DNA from: Ancalomicrobiaceae bacterium
Lineage (GTDB): Bacteria > Pseudomonadota > Alphaproteobacteria > Rhizobiales > Ancalomicrobiaceae
Direction: 5' to 3'
NCBI GenBank assembly: GCA_031291575.1
Contig: JARLIT010000196.1
Span: 1 to 64,000, forward strand
DNA: 64,000 nucleotides
Below the pieces are notes generated by a model. It saw nothing but the letters and a program-made list of their open reading frames with translations, searched no databases and was not told the DNA's origin. How positions within the stretch are numbered: the first letter of the stretch is position 1; the number at the start of each line of letters is the position of its first letter. The position numbers and the translations under genes are program-made. Below are positions 8,436-17,638 of the stretch, one piece after another.

Positions 8436-8479
8436 TGATGCGGTTGTCGTCTTCCCGGCTGAAGCCATTTACAGGCACA

Positions 8480-8612
8480 ATGTCATCCCGGCGAATACCG
8501 GGATCCACTCTGCTATCAACCGGTTAGCGCGAATGCTGGGAGGCGCAGAGCTCGCAGCACCGACATGCTGGCTGCACGGGGCGATGGATTCCGGCTTTCG
8601 CCGGAATGACAC
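8480..8612. repeat. Palindromic repeat, TGTCATCCCGGC family
   Basis: Left arm TGTCATCCCGGCGAATACCG at 8480 onward; right arm TCCGGCTTTCGCCGGAATGA, then CACC, ending 8612. Each arm also has its own small hairpin. It lies in the 337-base gap between the E1 operon and hrpB, which holds no other feature I can support. Relatives are at 54607-54737 and 58359-58491. Confidence 0.8.
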
Positions 8613-8772
8613 CGTTGGTTGATTTCGCCCGATTGCCTGACTGCGCTTGTGGTGCGCCCGTCGTCCTTCGAGGCTCAGGTTCGCCTCGCACCTCTCGGCA
8701 TGAAGGGCTTTGCCGGCCCCTCCGAAACAATCGCCCTTCTGTTCCTGCTCCGGCAAGGCTAGAACGCCGGGC

Positions 8773-11223
8773 ATGACGCTTCCGATCGACGCCGTCCTGC
8801 CCGAGCTTCTCGCCCGCCTCGACGCCTGCCCCAATGCGGTTCTCATCGCGCCGCCCGGCGCCGGCAAGACGACGCGCGTGCCTTTGGCGCTGCTCGATGC
8901 GGCCTGGCGCGGCGACGGCCGCGTCATCGTCATGGAACCGCGCCGGCTGGCCGCCCGTGCCGCAGCCGCCCGCATGGCCGCGACGCTGCGGCAGGAGGTT
9001 GGCGAGACCGTCGGCTACCGTGTCCGGCTCGACAGCCGCGTGTCGAAGCGAACCCGCATCGAGATCGTCACTGAGGGCGTCTTCACCCGGATGATCGCGG
9101 ACGATCCGTCGCTCGACGGCATCGCCGCCGTCCTCTTCGACGAGTTCCACGAGCGCAGCCTTGATGGCGATCTCGGTCTGGCGCTGGCGCTCGACGCGCA
9201 GGGGGCGCTGCGACCGGACCTCAGGCTCCTCGTCATGTCGGCGACCCTCGACGGTGCCAAAGTGGCGGCGATCCTTGGCGAGGCGTCGGAAATCGTCAGC
9301 GAGGGCCGGGCCTTTCCCATCGAGACGCGGTACCTCGGGCGCGATCAGACGGCCCGCATCGAGGTCGCCACGCTCGCGGCGGTGAAACGCGCGCTCGACG
9401 AAGAAGCCGGTTCGATCCTGGTCTTCCTGCCCGGCCAAGGCGAGATCCGCCGCCTCGTCGAACTGCTCGCGCCGCAAGTTGCCGCCGATATCGACATTGC
9501 CCCTCTCTACGGCGCGCTGTCGTCGCAGGAGCAGGATCGCGCCATCCGCCCGGCGACGCCTGGCCGGCGCAAGGTCGTCGTCGCCACGTCGATCGCCGAG
9601 ACCTCGCTCACCATCGAGGGGGTCCGTATCGTCGTCGATTCCGGCCTGTCGCGCGTTCCCGTTTACGAGCCGGCGACCGGCCTGACGCGGCTGGAGACGG
9701 TCCGCGTATCGCGAGCCTCCGCAGACCAGCGCCGTGGCCGCGCCGGCCGCACCGAGCCGGGCGTCTGCTACCGGCTGTGGCAGGAGCAGGAAACGGCATC
9801 GCTCAAGCTCTTCAACGCACCGGAAATCCTCGAAGCCGATCTCTCCTCGCTGGTGCTCGATCTCGCCGCCTGGGGCGTCCGCGACCCCTCGACGCTGTCG
9901 TTTCTCGATCCGCCGCCGACCGCCGCCTGGACTGAAGCGGTGGAGCTTCTAAGCGAACTCGATGCGCTCGACCCGGACGGCCGCCTCACTCAGACCGGCA
10001 AGGCGCTCGGCCGGCTGCCGCTGCATCCGCGCCTCGCCCACATGATCCTGAAGGCCGGTGCCGAGGGAGCCGGCCGCACCGCCGCCGAGATCGCGGCCAT
10101 CGTCGGCGAACGCGGCCTCGGCGGTACGGCCGTCGATCTCGCCGACCGGCTCGCCCGGTTCCGCAGCGATCGCTCAGCCCGCGGGACCGAAGCCCGGCAG
10201 ATGGCGGCGCGCTGGGCCGCAACAGCCGGCAGTGGCAGAGGCGATCCGTCGGCAGCCGGGAGCCCCGGCCGGCTGTTGGCGCTCGCCTATCCCGACCGCA
10301 TCGCTCAAGGCCGCGGTGCTCCCGGCTCGTTCCGGCTGGCGAACGGCCGCGGCGCGAGTGTAGAGCCGCACGAGGCCTTGGCCCGCGAGGCTTTCATCGT
10401 CGTCGCCGATCTGCAAGGCGCCGCCCAGAATGCCCGCGTCTCACTCGCCGCCGCCATCGATCTGGCCGACATCGAAGCCGAATTCGCCGGCCATATCGTC
10501 GAGGAGACCGAGGTGCGCTTCGATGCGGCGTCGGGCGGCGTGCGCGCCCGACGCTTCCGTCGCCTGTTCAAGCTCATCTTGTCGGAGCGCGTCGTCGAGC
10601 GCCCGGATCCGGATCAGGTCGCGGCGGCGCTGATCGCCGGCGTCCGCCAGAAGGGTCTCGCGTCGCTGCCCTTCTCGAAATCCGCCTTACAGCTCAGGGC
10701 CCGCGCCGGGTTTGCCCGTCGCGCCGATCCCGACTGGCCGGACCTCTCCGACGAGGCCCTGACGGCCGGACTTGAAACCTGGCTGCAGCCGGCCATCGCG
10801 GGCAAGCGCTCGCTTGCCGACATCGGGGCCGACGACATCGGCCAGGCGCTCGACAGCCTCATCGATTGGGAGCGGAAGACGCGGCTCGACCGGCTCGCCC
10901 CGACCCATTTCGCCGCGCCGTCGGGATCATCGGTGCCGATCGACTACGCGGCCGAGAACGGACCGGTGCTGTCCATCCGCGTGCAAGAGCTGTTCGGCCT
11001 CGATTCCCACCCTTCCATCGCCGACGGCCGCGTTGCCCTCCTCGTCGAACTCCTGTCGCCGGCGCACCGGCCGATCCAGGTGACGCGCGACCTGCCGGGC
11101 TTCTGGCGCGGCTCCTGGCGCGATGTGAAGGTCGAGATGAAGGGCCGCTACCCGAAACACCCGTGGCCGGACGATCCGCTTTCGGCTGCGGCCACCAGTC
11201 GAGCCAAACCGCGCGGCACTTAG
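8773..11223 (+). CDS. hrpB: ATP-dependent RNA helicase HrpB
   Basis: HrpB is a DEAH-type helicase of proteobacteria; its cellular substrate is poorly defined. From the ATG at 8773 the protein has 816 residues, matching the family (about 810-830). Walker A is APPGAGKTTRVP at residues 26-37, followed by VIVMEPRRLAARAAA (motif Ia), LFDEFHERSLDGDLG (motif II, DEFH), VMSATLDG (motif III), and DQRRGRAGRTEPGVCYRLW (motif VI). An HA2-like region and the HrpB C-terminal domain complete it. The frame extends upstream to 8710, but MTLPIDAVLPELL is the normal terminus. It stands alone between repeats and a sensor kinase on the same strand. Confidence 0.95.
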   Translation: MTLPIDAVLPELLARLDACPNAVLIAPPGAGKTTRVPLALLDAAWRGDGRVIVMEPRRLAARAAAARMAATLRQEVGETVGYRVRLDSRVSKRTRIEIVTEGVFTRMIADDPSLDGIAAVLFDEFHERSLDGDLGLALALDAQGALRPDLRLLVMSATLDGAKVAAILGEASEIVSEGRAFPIETRYLGRDQTARIEVATLAAVKRALDEEAGSILVFLPGQGEIRRLVELLAPQVAADIDIAPLYGALSSQEQDRAIRPATPGRRKVVVATSIAETSLTIEGVRIVVDSGLSRVPVYEPATGLTRLETVRVSRASADQRRGRAGRTEPGVCYRLWQEQETASLKLFNAPEILEADLSSLVLDLAAWGVRDPSTLSFLDPPPTAAWTEAVELLSELDALDPDGRLTQTGKALGRLPLHPRLAHMILKAGAEGAGRTAAEIAAIVGERGLGGTAVDLADRLARFRSDRSARGTEARQMAARWAATAGSGRGDPSAAGSPGRLLALAYPDRIAQGRGAPGSFRLANGRGASVEPHEALAREAFIVVADLQGAAQNARVSLAAAIDLADIEAEFAGHIVEETEVRFDAASGGVRARRFRRLFKLILSERVVERPDPDQVAAALIAGVRQKGLASLPFSKSALQLRARAGFARRADPDWPDLSDEALTAGLETWLQPAIAGKRSLADIGADDIGQALDSLIDWERKTRLDRLAPTHFAAPSGSSVPIDYAAENGPVLSIRVQELFGLDSHPSIADGRVALLVELLSPAHRPIQVTRDLPGFWRGSWRDVKVEMKGRYPKHPWPDDPLSAAATSRAKPRGT

Positions 11224-11353
11224 CGGCGCTTTCACATTGCTGCCGGTGGCCATCTTGCCGGTGCCGACATTAGCGCTATGACATGCTCGTGATAGGATGT
11301 GATCGCCGGTGCGCCGGGCGATCCGGGATTCGCCGGCCTCTGAAGGACTGCAA

Positions 11354-12838
11354 ATGGACGAGGAGAAGGTCGCGCCGCCGCCGTCAGCGGACAAGTCTTC
11401 ACCGGTCGGGCGCCCGCGCCGCTGGCCACGCTTCGGCCTGTCGACCAAGCTCCTCGCCCTCACCCTCGTCTTCGTCATGGCGGCGGAATTCCTGGTGCTG
11501 GTGCCGACCTTTGCCAATTTCCGCTCGAACTGGCTGAAGGACCGGCTGACCACCGCCGACATCGTCGTCTTGTCCTTAGGCGAAATGAACGACGTGCCGC
11601 GCCGGGTGCAGGACAAGCTCCTGGCCGCCACCGGAGCCCTGATGATCGCCGTGCGCGAGAAGGGGGCGCGCCGCCTTGTCGCCATGGCGGAAATGCCGCC
11701 CGACGTCAGCCGCCACATCGACATGGCCGACCGCGACATGTTCAGCGACATCCTCGATGCCTTCGACACAGTCGCCTTCGGCAACGGCCGCACGACCCAC
11801 GTCCTCGGCGCGCCGAATGCCAGCGGCCAAGTGATCGAAGTGGTGATTTCCGAAACGCCGCTGCGCGACGCCATGCTGCGCTTTGCCGGCGCCATCTTCT
11901 GGCTGTCGGTGGCGATCGCCGCCATCAGCGCGGCGCTCGTCTATTTCTCGCTGAGGGGCCTGTTCCTGCAGCCGCTGTTGCGGCTGACCCGCGCCATGGC
12001 GACGTTTTCCGCCCGCCCCGAAGATCCAGCGTCGATCATCGTGCCGTCCGGCCGCCACGACGAGGTCGGCGACGCCGAGCGGCATCTGGCCGGCATGCAA
12101 TTGGAACTCGCCGGCACCCTGCAGCAGAAGAGCCACCTCGCCGACCTCGGCCTCGCCGTCTCCAAGATCAATCACGATCTTCGCAATATGCTCGCCTCGG
12201 CACAGCTCCTGACCGAGCGACTGGCGACCATCTCCGACCCGACCGCGCAGCGGTTCGCGCCCAAACTGCTCGCCTCCATCGACCGCGCCATCGGCTACTC
12301 CCAGGCGGTGCTGAACTACGGCAAGGCGCGCGAGGCGCCGCCCGAGCGCCGGCTCGTTTCGCTGCGCCGGGTGGTCGACGACGTCGGCGACGTGCTCGGT
12401 CTTTACGGACATGCCAGCATCGAGTTCGCCGTGACGGTACCGGTCGACATCGAGGTCGACGCCGATCCGGATCATCTGTTCCGAGTGCTGATGAACCTGT
12501 GCCGCAATGCCGGACAGGCGCTGGAGGCGGACCTCGATCCGGCCATCGTCAAGCGCATCATGGTCGAAGCCACGCGAGCCGGTTCGGTGGTGACGATCCG
12601 CATTTCCGATACCGGCCCGGGCGTGCCGCAGCGGGCCCGCGAGAACCTGTTCCGCGCCTTCCAGGGTGGGGTCAGGCGTGGCGGCACGGGGCTCGGCCTC
12701 GCCATCTGCGCCGAACTCGTGCGAGCCCACGGCGGCACCATCGATCTGGTGGAAACCGCCGCCGGTGCCACCTTCGAGATCGCCATCCCCGACCGCGTCA
12801 TCGAATTGAAGCGTGGTCGCCGCAGTGGAACGCAATAA
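11354..12838 (+). CDS. Membrane sensor histidine kinase
   Basis: The 494-residue protein has TM1 at about 32-52, a periplasmic region, TM2 at about 178-198, a HAMP-like linker (LQPLLRLTRAMATFSARPED), and a kinase core. The phosphoacceptor is His274 in VSKINHDLRNML; the ATP-binding domain shows the N box (MNLCRNAGQAL), G1 (ISDTGPGVP) and G2 (RRGGTGLGLAI). No cognate response regulator gene is adjacent, so it is an orphan, and the periplasmic sensor has no recognisable fold. AAGGA lies seven bases before the ATG at 11354, which is why I prefer this start to the in-frame one at 11309. It is convergent with the large PdhS-like kinase, with a repeat between them. Confidence 0.9.
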   Translation: MDEEKVAPPPSADKSSPVGRPRRWPRFGLSTKLLALTLVFVMAAEFLVLVPTFANFRSNWLKDRLTTADIVVLSLGEMNDVPRRVQDKLLAATGALMIAVREKGARRLVAMAEMPPDVSRHIDMADRDMFSDILDAFDTVAFGNGRTTHVLGAPNASGQVIEVVISETPLRDAMLRFAGAIFWLSVAIAAISAALVYFSLRGLFLQPLLRLTRAMATFSARPEDPASIIVPSGRHDEVGDAERHLAGMQLELAGTLQQKSHLADLGLAVSKINHDLRNMLASAQLLTERLATISDPTAQRFAPKLLASIDRAIGYSQAVLNYGKAREAPPERRLVSLRRVVDDVGDVLGLYGHASIEFAVTVPVDIEVDADPDHLFRVLMNLCRNAGQALEADLDPAIVKRIMVEATRAGSVVTIRISDTGPGVPQRARENLFRAFQGGVRRGGTGLGLAICAELVRAHGGTIDLVETAAGATFEIAIPDRVIELKRGRRSGTQ

Positions 12839-12872
12839 TGGCGACCAGGGAAGACCTTCGAAAAGGAAACCG

Positions 12873-12952
12873 CGTCATTGCGAGCGCAGCGAAGCAATCC
12901 AGTCTTGCTTCCTTGGCCTTCTGGATTGCTTCTGCTCACGCTCGCAATGACG
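12873..12952. repeat. Palindromic repeat, CATTGCGAGC family, between convergent kinase genes
   Basis: Left arm GTCATTGCGAGCGCAGCGAA at about 12874, right arm GCTCACGCTCGCAATGACG ending 12952; GCAATCCAG and CTGGATTGC complete the arms. This element type is widespread in alphaproteobacterial intergenic DNA. Its place between two gene ends fits a role as transcript 3' end structure. Confidence 0.8.
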
Positions 12953-13001
12953 GATCAAAGGCTCGTTCGCTTGGTGAGGGCGTGAAAATCGGCCGCCAGC
13001 T

Positions 13002-16000
13002 TCAAGCGGCCGGGAGCACGCGCGCCACCGGGAAAGTCACCTGCACCAGCGTCCCCTGATTGACCGCACTGTCGATGCGCATGGCAGCACGGTTGGCCTC
13101 GACCAGCGCCTTGGTCAACGGCAGACCGAGCCCGGTGCCGCCGCCGCGCCCGCGGTCGGGGTGCAACTGGCGGAACGGCTCCAACGCCAACTGGATCTCG
13201 CTCTCGCTCATACCGAAGCCGGTATCGCGGACGCGGATCACCACTTCGCCCGTCTCTTCGCGCGCCGCCGAAACGATCACCTGACCGCCGGCCGGGGTGA
13301 ACTTGATGGCGTTGGACATCAGGTTGAGCATGATCTGCTTGACAGAACGCTGGTCGGCGGCGACCGGCGGCAGGCGTTGCGGCAGGCTGGAGCGGATGAT
13401 GATGCGCTCACGATTGGCCTGCGGCTGCATCATGGCGATGCAGTCGGCCAGAAGGTCGCCCAGTTGCACCGGCTCGAACTTCAGATCCATCTTGCCTGCC
13501 TCGGCCTTGGAGAGATCGAGCAGGTCGTTGACGAGACTCATGATGTGCGTGCCGGACGACTGGATGTCACGCAGATAATCCTTGTAGCGCTCGCTGCCGA
13601 TGGCGCCGAAGCGCTCGCCCAGCATGACTTCGGAGAAGCCGATGATGGCATTCAGCGGCGTGCGGATCTCGTGACTGATCTTGGCGAGGAAATCCGTCTT
13701 CTGCAGACTCGCTTCCTCGGCGCGGCGGCGGGCCGCGGTCAGTTCTTCCTCCGACTTCTTCCACTCGCGAATGTCGCGAATGACCGCACAGTATTTCGCC
13801 TCGTCGGAGCGTTCGTCGGAGATGCGGCCGATGGTGACGACCAGCGGAACCTCGCCCTCCGGATGGAGGAGGCCGAGCATCTCGCGGCCATCGTCGGCCG
13901 CTCCGCCACGCGCCGCCGCCTCGATCAGGGCGAACACGGCTCGGCGGCTCTCCGGCGCCATCAGCGTGGAAAAGTGCCGTCCGTCCGCCTCGTTGTGGTC
14001 GAGCCCGAACAGTCTTTCCACGGCGCGATTGGCCGCGGCGATGTGGCCCGTCTGATCGAGAATGACGACGCCGTCGGTGGCGACGTCGATGATGGCGTCG
14101 AGTTCGCGCATGCGAACTCGCGCGCTGGCGAGCGCCTCGATCGCCGCCTTGGCCGTCGCATCGACCGAGGCATCGACGCTGCGTTCGACGCGGCAGATGG
14201 TCATGACGAGCGCATTGGCGCCGGCCCAGGACGCCTGAGCGATCAGCACCTCGGTCGGCAGGACCTGGCCGTCGCGGGTGATCAGCGGAATCGGACGCTT
14301 CGACGAACCGGAAGCCCAGTCCTTTCCGGCGTGCGGGCCGGCAAACAGCGCATCGAGGCCGCCACGACCCGTGAGGTCAGCGAGACTCGAATAACCGGTG
14401 AGCTTCAGGAAGGCATCGTTGACGTAGGCGAGCGCATCGCCGGCAACGACGCCGACGGCGATCGGCATCTTGTCGACGATCTGCATGGCAGGCGCTTTCG
14501 CCTTCGCCTCGCCGCCGAGTTCGTCGACCAGCGTCTCAATTGAGGGATCTGGCTGCGGCGCCGCCGCGACCGGACGGATCGTTTCGATCGCGCGCGGCAC
14601 CAACTGCAAGGTGGGCCGAGCCGGTTCATCGTCCTCGTCACCCTCGAAGCGGGCGCCGAGCGCTTCGGCGATCTGGCGGAACGCATTGCGCTCCGCGTTC
14701 GACAGCCGCAGCGTCTCAGGCGAGATCTGCGCCACCGGGCGCAGCGACGTCACCTCGGACGCAAACACGGGGACATAGGCGGGAACGGGCGATACGGCTC
14801 GAGGCTCGGGCTCGGCGACTGGCGCGGCCGCCAGCACGAGCGCCTCTTCGGGCGCTTCAGCCACGCAGCCTTGGCCGAGACCTTCGGCGGCTGCCTCCTC
14901 CGGCTCCGGCCGGGCATCCGCGGTAGGAGCGGGCGCAACGTCTGCCTCGGCCAGATCTTCCTCAAGGCAAAGCGGCTCGTCGTCGTCATCCGTCTCGAGC
15001 GCATGCGCCTTGGCGATGATGAGGCCGGTCAACAGCGCATCCGGCTCGGCCGTTGCCGGTCGCACGATGCCGAAGCCGCGGTATCCGGCAAAACCGCTCG
15101 TCCGTTGCGACACCGGCATGCCGGCCAGTTCGACCTCGACCCTCAGCGCCGTGCCTTCGACCGGCCAATGCAACATCAGGCCCTGCCAAGCGGCACGACG
15201 CGACAGCGCACCCGTGAAGACGCCCTCCGGATCGAGGCAGAGGTGGTCGGAGAAGCTCTGCCAGTCGGCACCGATCTCCGGAGCCATATGTGGCCCGAGG
15301 CTTGTGGCCAGTTCCGGCCCGAAGCCGACGACACCGCCGTCCGCATCGATCTGCCAGGCGAAGCGGCTCGTCCTGCCGTCGAGATCGAATCGGAAGCCGG
15401 ACACATCCTGCGATGTCGCAAAGTCGACCGGCAGCACCTCTTCGTGCGGACCGACGTAGAGAAGGCGGCGGAACGGCGCGTCGCCGTCAACGCGGGCGAT
15501 CAGCACGTCGCGGCTGCCGCCGGAGACGCGCACGCGGCGGCGTTCGAGCCGCTCTCCGGTGGCCCGTTCGACCATGGCCTCGATCTCGTCGTGCGCACCG
15601 TCCAGCACTTGCGTGTCGCCGGTGACCGCCAGGATATCATCGGCGCCAAAGACGGTCAGCAGCTGATCCGGTGCCGCATAGAGATCGAGGGTCGCCTCGA
15701 GGCTGGATGCGGTCGCCTGATTCGCGTCCGGCAGCGTGACGACGACGACGTCGGTGCCGTCCGCCGAGGTCAGCCGCTTCAGCACAAGGGTCAGCACGAC
15801 CGGCTTGATGCCGCGATAGAAGCGGACGCGCTCGGTGGTCTGCGCCGCCGGGGCAAGGTTCGGCAGAATGCGGGCGAGGTGGCGCTCGACCGGCTCGTCG
15901 AACGGTACGGTCTTGCCAAGCGCGGCGCCGACGTCGGATATGCCGAACAGTTGGGCGGCCGCGGCGTTGAGGAACCGCAAGCCTTGCCGCTCAGCGTCGA

Positions 16001-16088
16001 CAACGATCACTGGCTCCGCAGCCGAGAAGGCGCTGGCGACTTCGGGAAAGACAACGAGTGAAAGCGACGATACCGGCGAGGCGTTCAT
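13002..16088 (-). CDS. PAS-domain sensor histidine kinase of the PdhS/PleC/DivJ family
   Basis: The 1028-residue protein has no membrane segment and should be cytoplasmic. The N-terminal third holds a degenerate sensor/PAS region (VDAERQGLRFLNAAAAQLFGI), followed by a long acidic Ala/Pro/Glu-rich linker (about residues 350-500). Two PAS domains come next (about 520-640 and 665-790), then the kinase core. His806 lies in FLAKISHEIRTPLNAIIGFS. The following YKDYLRDIQSSGTHIMSL segment is the signature of kinases that use DivK and PleD-like partners. N, G1 and G2 boxes are intact (NLMSNAIKFTP, RDTGFGMS, GGGTGLGLPL). Length and layout resemble Brucella PdhS, a polar cell-cycle kinase. A perfect CtrA box lies 46 bases upstream of the ATG. 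Confidence 0.88.
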   Translation of the reverse strand: MNASPVSSLSLVVFPEVASAFSAAEPVIVVDAERQGLRFLNAAAAQLFGISDVGAALGKTVPFDEPVERHLARILPNLAPAAQTTERVRFYRGIKPVVLTLVLKRLTSADGTDVVVVTLPDANQATASSLEATLDLYAAPDQLLTVFGADDILAVTGDTQVLDGAHDEIEAMVERATGERLERRRVRVSGGSRDVLIARVDGDAPFRRLLYVGPHEEVLPVDFATSQDVSGFRFDLDGRTSRFAWQIDADGGVVGFGPELATSLGPHMAPEIGADWQSFSDHLCLDPEGVFTGALSRRAAWQGLMLHWPVEGTALRVEVELAGMPVSQRTSGFAGYRGFGIVRPATAEPDALLTGLIIAKAHALETDDDDEPLCLEEDLAEADVAPAPTADARPEPEEAAAEGLGQGCVAEAPEEALVLAAAPVAEPEPRAVSPVPAYVPVFASEVTSLRPVAQISPETLRLSNAERNAFRQIAEALGARFEGDEDDEPARPTLQLVPRAIETIRPVAAAPQPDPSIETLVDELGGEAKAKAPAMQIVDKMPIAVGVVAGDALAYVNDAFLKLTGYSSLADLTGRGGLDALFAGPHAGKDWASGSSKRPIPLITRDGQVLPTEVLIAQASWAGANALVMTICRVERSVDASVDATAKAAIEALASARVRMRELDAIIDVATDGVVILDQTGHIAAANRAVERLFGLDHNEADGRHFSTLMAPESRRAVFALIEAAARGGAADDGREMLGLLHPEGEVPLVVTIGRISDERSDEAKYCAVIRDIREWKKSEEELTAARRRAEEASLQKTDFLAKISHEIRTPLNAIIGFSEVMLGERFGAIGSERYKDYLRDIQSSGTHIMSLVNDLLDLSKAEAGKMDLKFEPVQLGDLLADCIAMMQPQANRERIIIRSSLPQRLPPVAADQRSVKQIMLNLMSNAIKFTPAGGQVIVSAAREETGEVVIRVRDTGFGMSESEIQLALEPFRQLHPDRGRGGGTGLGLPLTKALVEANRAAMRIDSAVNQGTLVQVTFPVARVLPAA

Positions 16089-16133
16089 GTCAACCCTTGA
16101 CCGCAGCGCAGCGAATCGGGCCCCTGCGCGTCG

Positions 16134-16148
16134 TTAATGGTTCTTTAA
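16134..16148. promoter_or_regulatory. CtrA-type binding box in the pdhS-like/phasin intergenic region
   Basis: TTAA at 16134-16137, seven bases, TTAA at 16145-16148: a perfect TTAA-N7-TTAA CtrA consensus. It is 46 bases upstream of the PdhS-like kinase ATG and 170 bases upstream of the phasin ATG. Binding is inferred from the motif alone. Confidence 0.55.
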
Positions 16149-16317
16149 TATAGATTATCCGTTCGGCCGTGGCATCATCACCGCTTGCGGTCTGGCACAA
16201 TCTTGCGATTAACGATGAATCCGCGTGAATTGTCCCCTTGGGGACAGCCCCGATTCCGGCCAGACGGCGGAGAAGCGATCGCCCGCGGCGACCGCCAGAT
16301 CAACGAGGAGGAAGACC

Positions 16318-16704
16318 ATGACCGACAAGATCCCGCCGTTCGAGATCCCCGAAGCCGTGCGCTCGTTCACCGAGCAGGCCGTCGATCAGGCCAAGAAGGC
16401 GGTCGACGACGCGCTTTCGGCCGCCCGCGGCGCGCTCGACAAGGCCGAGACCTCGGCGACCGGCGCCCAGTCGAGCGCCTTCGAACTGCAGAAGACCGTC
16501 ATGGATCTGGCAGAGGAGAATGTCTCGGCCGCCTTTGCCCATGCGCAGAAGCTGACGCAGGCCAAGACCTTGCAGGATGTCGTCGATCTGCAGAATGCCT
16601 TCGTCAAGGCGCAGATGGCCGCCCTCGGCGAGCAGGCCCGGGTGATCACCGAAGCCGCCCAGAAGACGGCAAGCGAGCTCGGAGAAAAGGTGATGAAGGG
16701 CTGA
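16318..16704 (+). CDS. Phasin family protein
   Basis: The 128-residue protein is amphipathic and helical, with the phasin_2 layout: RSFTEQAVDQAKKAVDDALSA near the N-terminus and a C-terminal helix with LQDVVDLQNAFVKAQMAALGEQ. Phasins coat polyhydroxybutyrate granules and control granule size and access of enzymes. GAGGAGGAAG is placed correctly before the ATG at 16318, which decides the start; the frame is open upstream to 16225. It is transcribed divergently from the PdhS-like kinase. The intracellular PHB depolymerase gene at 48550-50046 is a likely functional partner, though it is not linked. Confidence 0.9.
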   Translation: MTDKIPPFEIPEAVRSFTEQAVDQAKKAVDDALSAARGALDKAETSATGAQSSAFELQKTVMDLAEENVSAAFAHAQKLTQAKTLQDVVDLQNAFVKAQMAALGEQARVITEAAQKTASELGEKVMKG

Positions 16705-16818
16705 TCGCCGGGTGGATCCGAACCCGACGGAGGGGTTCCCATGCGCCGCGCGGGATTGTGCACGCGGCGCCAAAACCCGATAAGCTGCCGGTTCCTTCCC
16801 CGAACCGGCGCTGACATC

Positions 16819-17595
16819 ATGATCCTGTCGTCCGACGAACTCGCCCGCTACGCCCGCCATATCGTCTTGAACGGTTTTGGCGGACCGGCCCAGCAGAAAC
16901 TCAAGGCGGCGCGCGTGCTCGTCGTCGGCGCCGGCGGGTTGGGTTCGCCGGTGATCCTCTATCTCGCCGCCGCCGGCGTCGGCACGCTCGGCATCGTCGA
17001 CAACGATAAGGTGTCGCTGTCGAACCTGCAGCGTCAGGTCATCCATTCGACCGGCGACATCGGCCGGCCGAAGGTGGAGAGCGCCTCGGCGCGTGTCGCC
17101 GCCATCAATCCGCATGTGACGGTCGAGGCAATCCCGGAGCGGCTGACCGAGGCGAACGCGGTCGATCTGATCGCCGGCTACGACGTCGTCGTCGATGGCT
17201 CGGACAATTTTGATACGCGCTACCTCGTCTCCGATGCCGCCTTCCACGCCCGCCGCCCGCTGGTGACGGCGGCGGTCTCCGAGTTCGACGGCTCGCTGAC
17301 GACGCTCGCCCCGCACCTTACCGGCCCGGACGGCACGCCGAACCCGACATACCGGTGTCTTTTCCCCGAAGCGCCGCCGGAGGGTCTGGTGCCGACGTGC
17401 GCGCAGACCGGCATCCTCGGCGCCTTGACCGGTGTCGTCGGCTCGCTGCAGGCGCTGGAAGTGTTGAAACTGGTCGCAGGCGTCGGCCAGCCGCTGATCG
17501 GCCGGCTGTTGTTGATCGACAGCCGCAACATGCTGTTCGAGACCATCCGTTACCGTTGGTCGCCGCAAAATCCCCTGTCGGGCACGCCCGATTAG
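16819..17595 (+). CDS. moeB: MoeB/ThiF-type adenylyltransferase lacking the zinc-binding cysteine pairs
   Basis: The 258-residue protein belongs to the E1-like family that adenylates the C-terminal Gly-Gly of a small carrier (MoaD in molybdopterin synthesis). It shows LARYARHIVLNGFGGPAQQKL, the nucleotide-binding VLVVGAGGLGSPVILYLA, DNDKVSLSNLQRQVIH and DGSDNFDTRY. Escherichia coli MoeB binds zinc through two CxxC pairs. Here the first is TYRC and the second is absent (RYRWSPQNP), so this enzyme should be zinc-free. The cysteine in VPTCAQTG remains. A ThiF or HesA role cannot be excluded, since no thi or moa gene is adjacent. The start at 16819 gives the usual ELARYARH terminus. Confidence 0.85.
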   Translation: MILSSDELARYARHIVLNGFGGPAQQKLKAARVLVVGAGGLGSPVILYLAAAGVGTLGIVDNDKVSLSNLQRQVIHSTGDIGRPKVESASARVAAINPHVTVEAIPERLTEANAVDLIAGYDVVVDGSDNFDTRYLVSDAAFHARRPLVTAAVSEFDGSLTTLAPHLTGPDGTPNPTYRCLFPEAPPEGLVPTCAQTGILGALTGVVGSLQALEVLKLVAGVGQPLIGRLLLIDSRNMLFETIRYRWSPQNPLSGTPD

Positions 17596-17638
17596 GCAAT
17601 CGCCGTCGGGCTAGCCGACTGGGACGGGCGTGGCGCGG

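Noticed and set aside
12873-12952. Inverted repeat considered as an intrinsic terminator
   Set aside because: There is no T-run after either arm; it is a member of a dispersed repeat family.
13161-14543. Long plus-strand ORF inside the PdhS-like kinase gene
   Set aside because: It is Arg/Asp/Gly/His-rich with no family features and lies antisense to a clear kinase; GC-rich codon use makes long antisense frames common.
16193-16206. TGGCAC...TTGC sequence upstream of the phasin gene, like a sigma-54 promoter
   Set aside because: The gap between the GG and GC pairs is nine bases instead of ten, and sigma-54 promoters do not tolerate this well.
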